Part shown: positions 62,301 through 64,000 of the stretch, piece by piece
How the letters are laid out: each line of letters begins with the position of its first letter
Position numbering within the stretch: the stretch's first letter is position 1
Origin: Diplosphaera chodatii
Lineage: Eukaryota; Chlorophyta; Trebouxiophyceae; Prasiolales; Stichococcaceae
DNA: 64,000 nucleotides
NCBI GenBank assembly: GCA_032358165.1
Contig: JAALGY010000041.1
Location: 1,488,001-1,552,000, forward strand
Reading direction: 5' to 3'
Translations under genes and position numbers: made by a program
The notes under the pieces: model-generated
What the model was told of the DNA's origin: nothing
Databases searched by the model: none
Seen by the model: only the letters and a program-made list of their open reading frames with translations

Positions 62301-63798
62301 AATTGTCGATTTCTGTCGAGCGTTCGAGCGGCACCGACCTTACAGGCACACGGCTTGTCACTCTTGTAAAGCAGGCTGAGGTTGCGCAAGGCACCAGGAG
62401 CCTGCAGACTGCACACAGCCGGGTCGCCAGTCTTGAGGGGCGCCTGGCGACTGCCATGGCAGGTAGTATTTCATGACACTCTTCCGCTCTGAAGGTTACG
62501 TCTGCCACATTCTACACTGTATGATATGTTACTGTGTCGAAACTGCTTCTTGTTGCAGAGGCAGCTGCAGCCCGGGCCGCCAGTGCAGCAGCTGCGGTGG
62601 AAGCGGCGCGCCGCTCCTCTATTGATGCTGCAGAAGGCGCAGCCGTTCGTTTGCTGCGGGCCGAGCTTGAGGAGTTGCAGGGCACACATGATCAGCTGCA
62701 GCAGCTGCAGGCCAGGTGCAAGTCCAGGGGAGTGCCAGCATTTAGACACAAGTCCATCATGGGCATCAATTGCTGATTTGGCATAGTAGTTGTACTCAAC
62801 AGTAGTGCACTCTATGGTGCAACTTGACTTTGCCACCATATGGAAGCACACGATGTGCTACCTGCCAAGTGCAGTGACCGGGTGGCGACAGCAACGAGGG
62901 AAGACTTGCTGCAGCAGCGAGTCAGCGCTGCTGAAGACGGTGCAGCGAGTGCATCCGCCAAGGCGGCAACACTGCGAGAGGAGGCCAGCCTGTTGGGCGC
63001 TGCCAATGGCAAATTGCATGCGGACTGTGAGACCCTGCGAGGCTGCCTGAGCGAAGCAGAATCAGCCCTCGCTGCCTGCCAAGCCCGCGTGCAGGTACAT
63101 GATTCCGATCGTCTGCATCAGTTGGGACACAGCTGCACTCAAATACTACTGCGTGGGCAGTGTCGTGTGCATGCTTGACTCAATGTGTCAGTACTTGTAC
63201 CGATGCTGCGTGCTGAGTGCCTAATCTGATACCAGGCTTTGCGTGTGCAGGCTTACCAGGATGGCTTGGATCAATGCGAGCTGATGGTCGCTCAGACGAG
63301 AGCAGCCTTCAGGCGCAGGAAGAGTGCTGCGTCTGAGTCTGGGCAGGGGGAAAGTATGGCAGCAGGAGAGCATGTGAATGGGTCCGGGTCGAGCATTGTA
63401 CTGCCTGCTGGCCAAGAGCCGCCCACAGCAACATCACGTCGGCCCGACATGCACACAGCCAGGTTCCAGGAGGTTGCGCCTCTTGCTCAGGCAGCATGGC
63501 CTACGATCTCAAGGAGGACTTCCATCAGTACTAAGGGACCCCTTAGCGCCATGGCAGCCGTCCAGGCCCACATCCAGGTGTCTGGTGCTGTGGCAGATTA
63601 TCCTGCCAGAGGCCAACTTGTGATCCGTAACTCCTGGTGTCAAGACCTGGCGGCACTGATTTGAGGTATGTCTCAGGTCTTACTGCACAGGCCAGTGCGA
63701 ATGCTGCGGAGGCGGCAGAGAGGCGGGAGCGCATCACGCAGCAGCGGCTCGTGGCGGAAGGGCAGCTCAGGAGCAGCCTGAGCTCGGAGCTGCTGAAG
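59339..63798 (+). CDS. Coiled-coil protein resembling axonemal dynein light-chain-domain proteins (AXDND1-like), 3' end off the window
   Basis: Fourteen exons are inferred: 59339-59435, 59593-59762, 59893-60042, 60221-60373, 60506-60619, 60903-61018, 61284-61406, about 61505-61743, 61943-62121, 62375-62462, 62559-62715, 62875-63094, 63251-63577 and 63691-63798. A donor after 63798 shows it continues. The N-terminal part is globular (GVYQKGLFSDSRSK, GRDKLGWVRQLVRYTETHP). The segment GALWLYQLAFEELRRQVGGE with CRERGELLAA recalls the 'LYxxxFDELIRQV...CAERGLLL' signature of axonemal dynein light-chain domains. Beyond it are some 400 residues of Ala/Glu/Gln/Leu-rich coiled coil (for example AERRLQLAAAAMLELRSNVL). 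The start of exon 8 is uncertain because the strongest acceptor gives the wrong phase, and exon 9 uses a weak acceptor. It could be an unrelated coiled-coil protein. Confidence 0.5.
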
Positions 63799-64000
63799 GT
63801 ATGTGCCGCAGATCCTCTGCAGCTGCAATGCGACACTTGCTGTCAGCTTGGCGGCTCGTGAGGCAAGCTGTGAACGTCAGGCACAATGCCCTCAATAGCA
63901 CAGCAGCCGATGGTGCATTCATTCTGATGTGCATCTGGTTGTGCGAGCCTGCCAGTTTACTTGGCCGACAATGTACTTCACGAGTAGCATTGACAGACGG

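Overview
The window looks like nuclear DNA of a photosynthetic green alga, most likely a trebouxiophyte-type chlorophyte. It carries a photosystem I PsaG gene with a plastid leader, a phytol-kinase-type gene, an actin of the chlorophyte type (N-terminus MADEGEVSALVCDNGSG), a plant-type SUVH histone methyltransferase and a short run of TTTAGGG repeats. The DNA is GC-rich and introns are very dense. By joining exons through splice sites, reading phase and recognised protein families I infer about 160 introns, mostly 70-250 bp. Donors favour GTGCG or GTGAG, and about seven introns appear to be GC-AG. Function calls are from motif recognition only; no search was run.

Layout, left to right. A long acidic/basic low-complexity protein with a possible Tudor-like module is on minus and runs off the left edge (17-3939). 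Next are a CBP60 (calmodulin-binding protein 60)-like gene on minus (5641-10116), a CCCH zinc-finger protein on plus (10984-12715), a TauD-type Fe(II)/2-oxoglutarate dioxygenase on plus (13168-16155), a prolyl aminopeptidase on minus (16873-19774), an intronless phytol/farnesol-kinase-like gene on minus (20088-20954) and actin on plus (21514-24828). They are followed by thiamin pyrophosphokinase on minus (25368-26878), a PDZ-like membrane protein on minus (27465-29053), PsaG on plus (29344-30532) and a UBA/PUB protein on minus (30772-33504).

The right half holds COG5 on plus (34249-39217), two tiny intronless genes on minus that read as one dicistronic unit (TMA7 at 39593-39787 and a DUF4536/DMAC1-like protein at 39361-39570), a SUVH-type SRA-SET methyltransferase on plus (40693-47977), a three-KH RNA-binding protein on plus (49156-51207), V-ATPase subunit H on minus (51650-55259), a DHH phosphoesterase on plus (56026-57579), a SENP8/NEDP1-like protease on minus (57708-58872) and a coiled-coil protein resembling axonemal dynein light-chain-domain proteins on plus, cut by the right edge (59339-63798).

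The genes are mostly unrelated housekeeping functions, so there is no pathway cluster. The points most worth checking are a predicted 5-nt microexon in actin, the 22-nt spaced TMA7/DMAC1-like pair, the GC-AG introns, a 30-bp-arm hairpin in an intron of the SENP8-like gene, a GNRA-capped perfect stem-loop in a 3' UTR, a CBP60-like gene in an alga and a possible axonemal gene.
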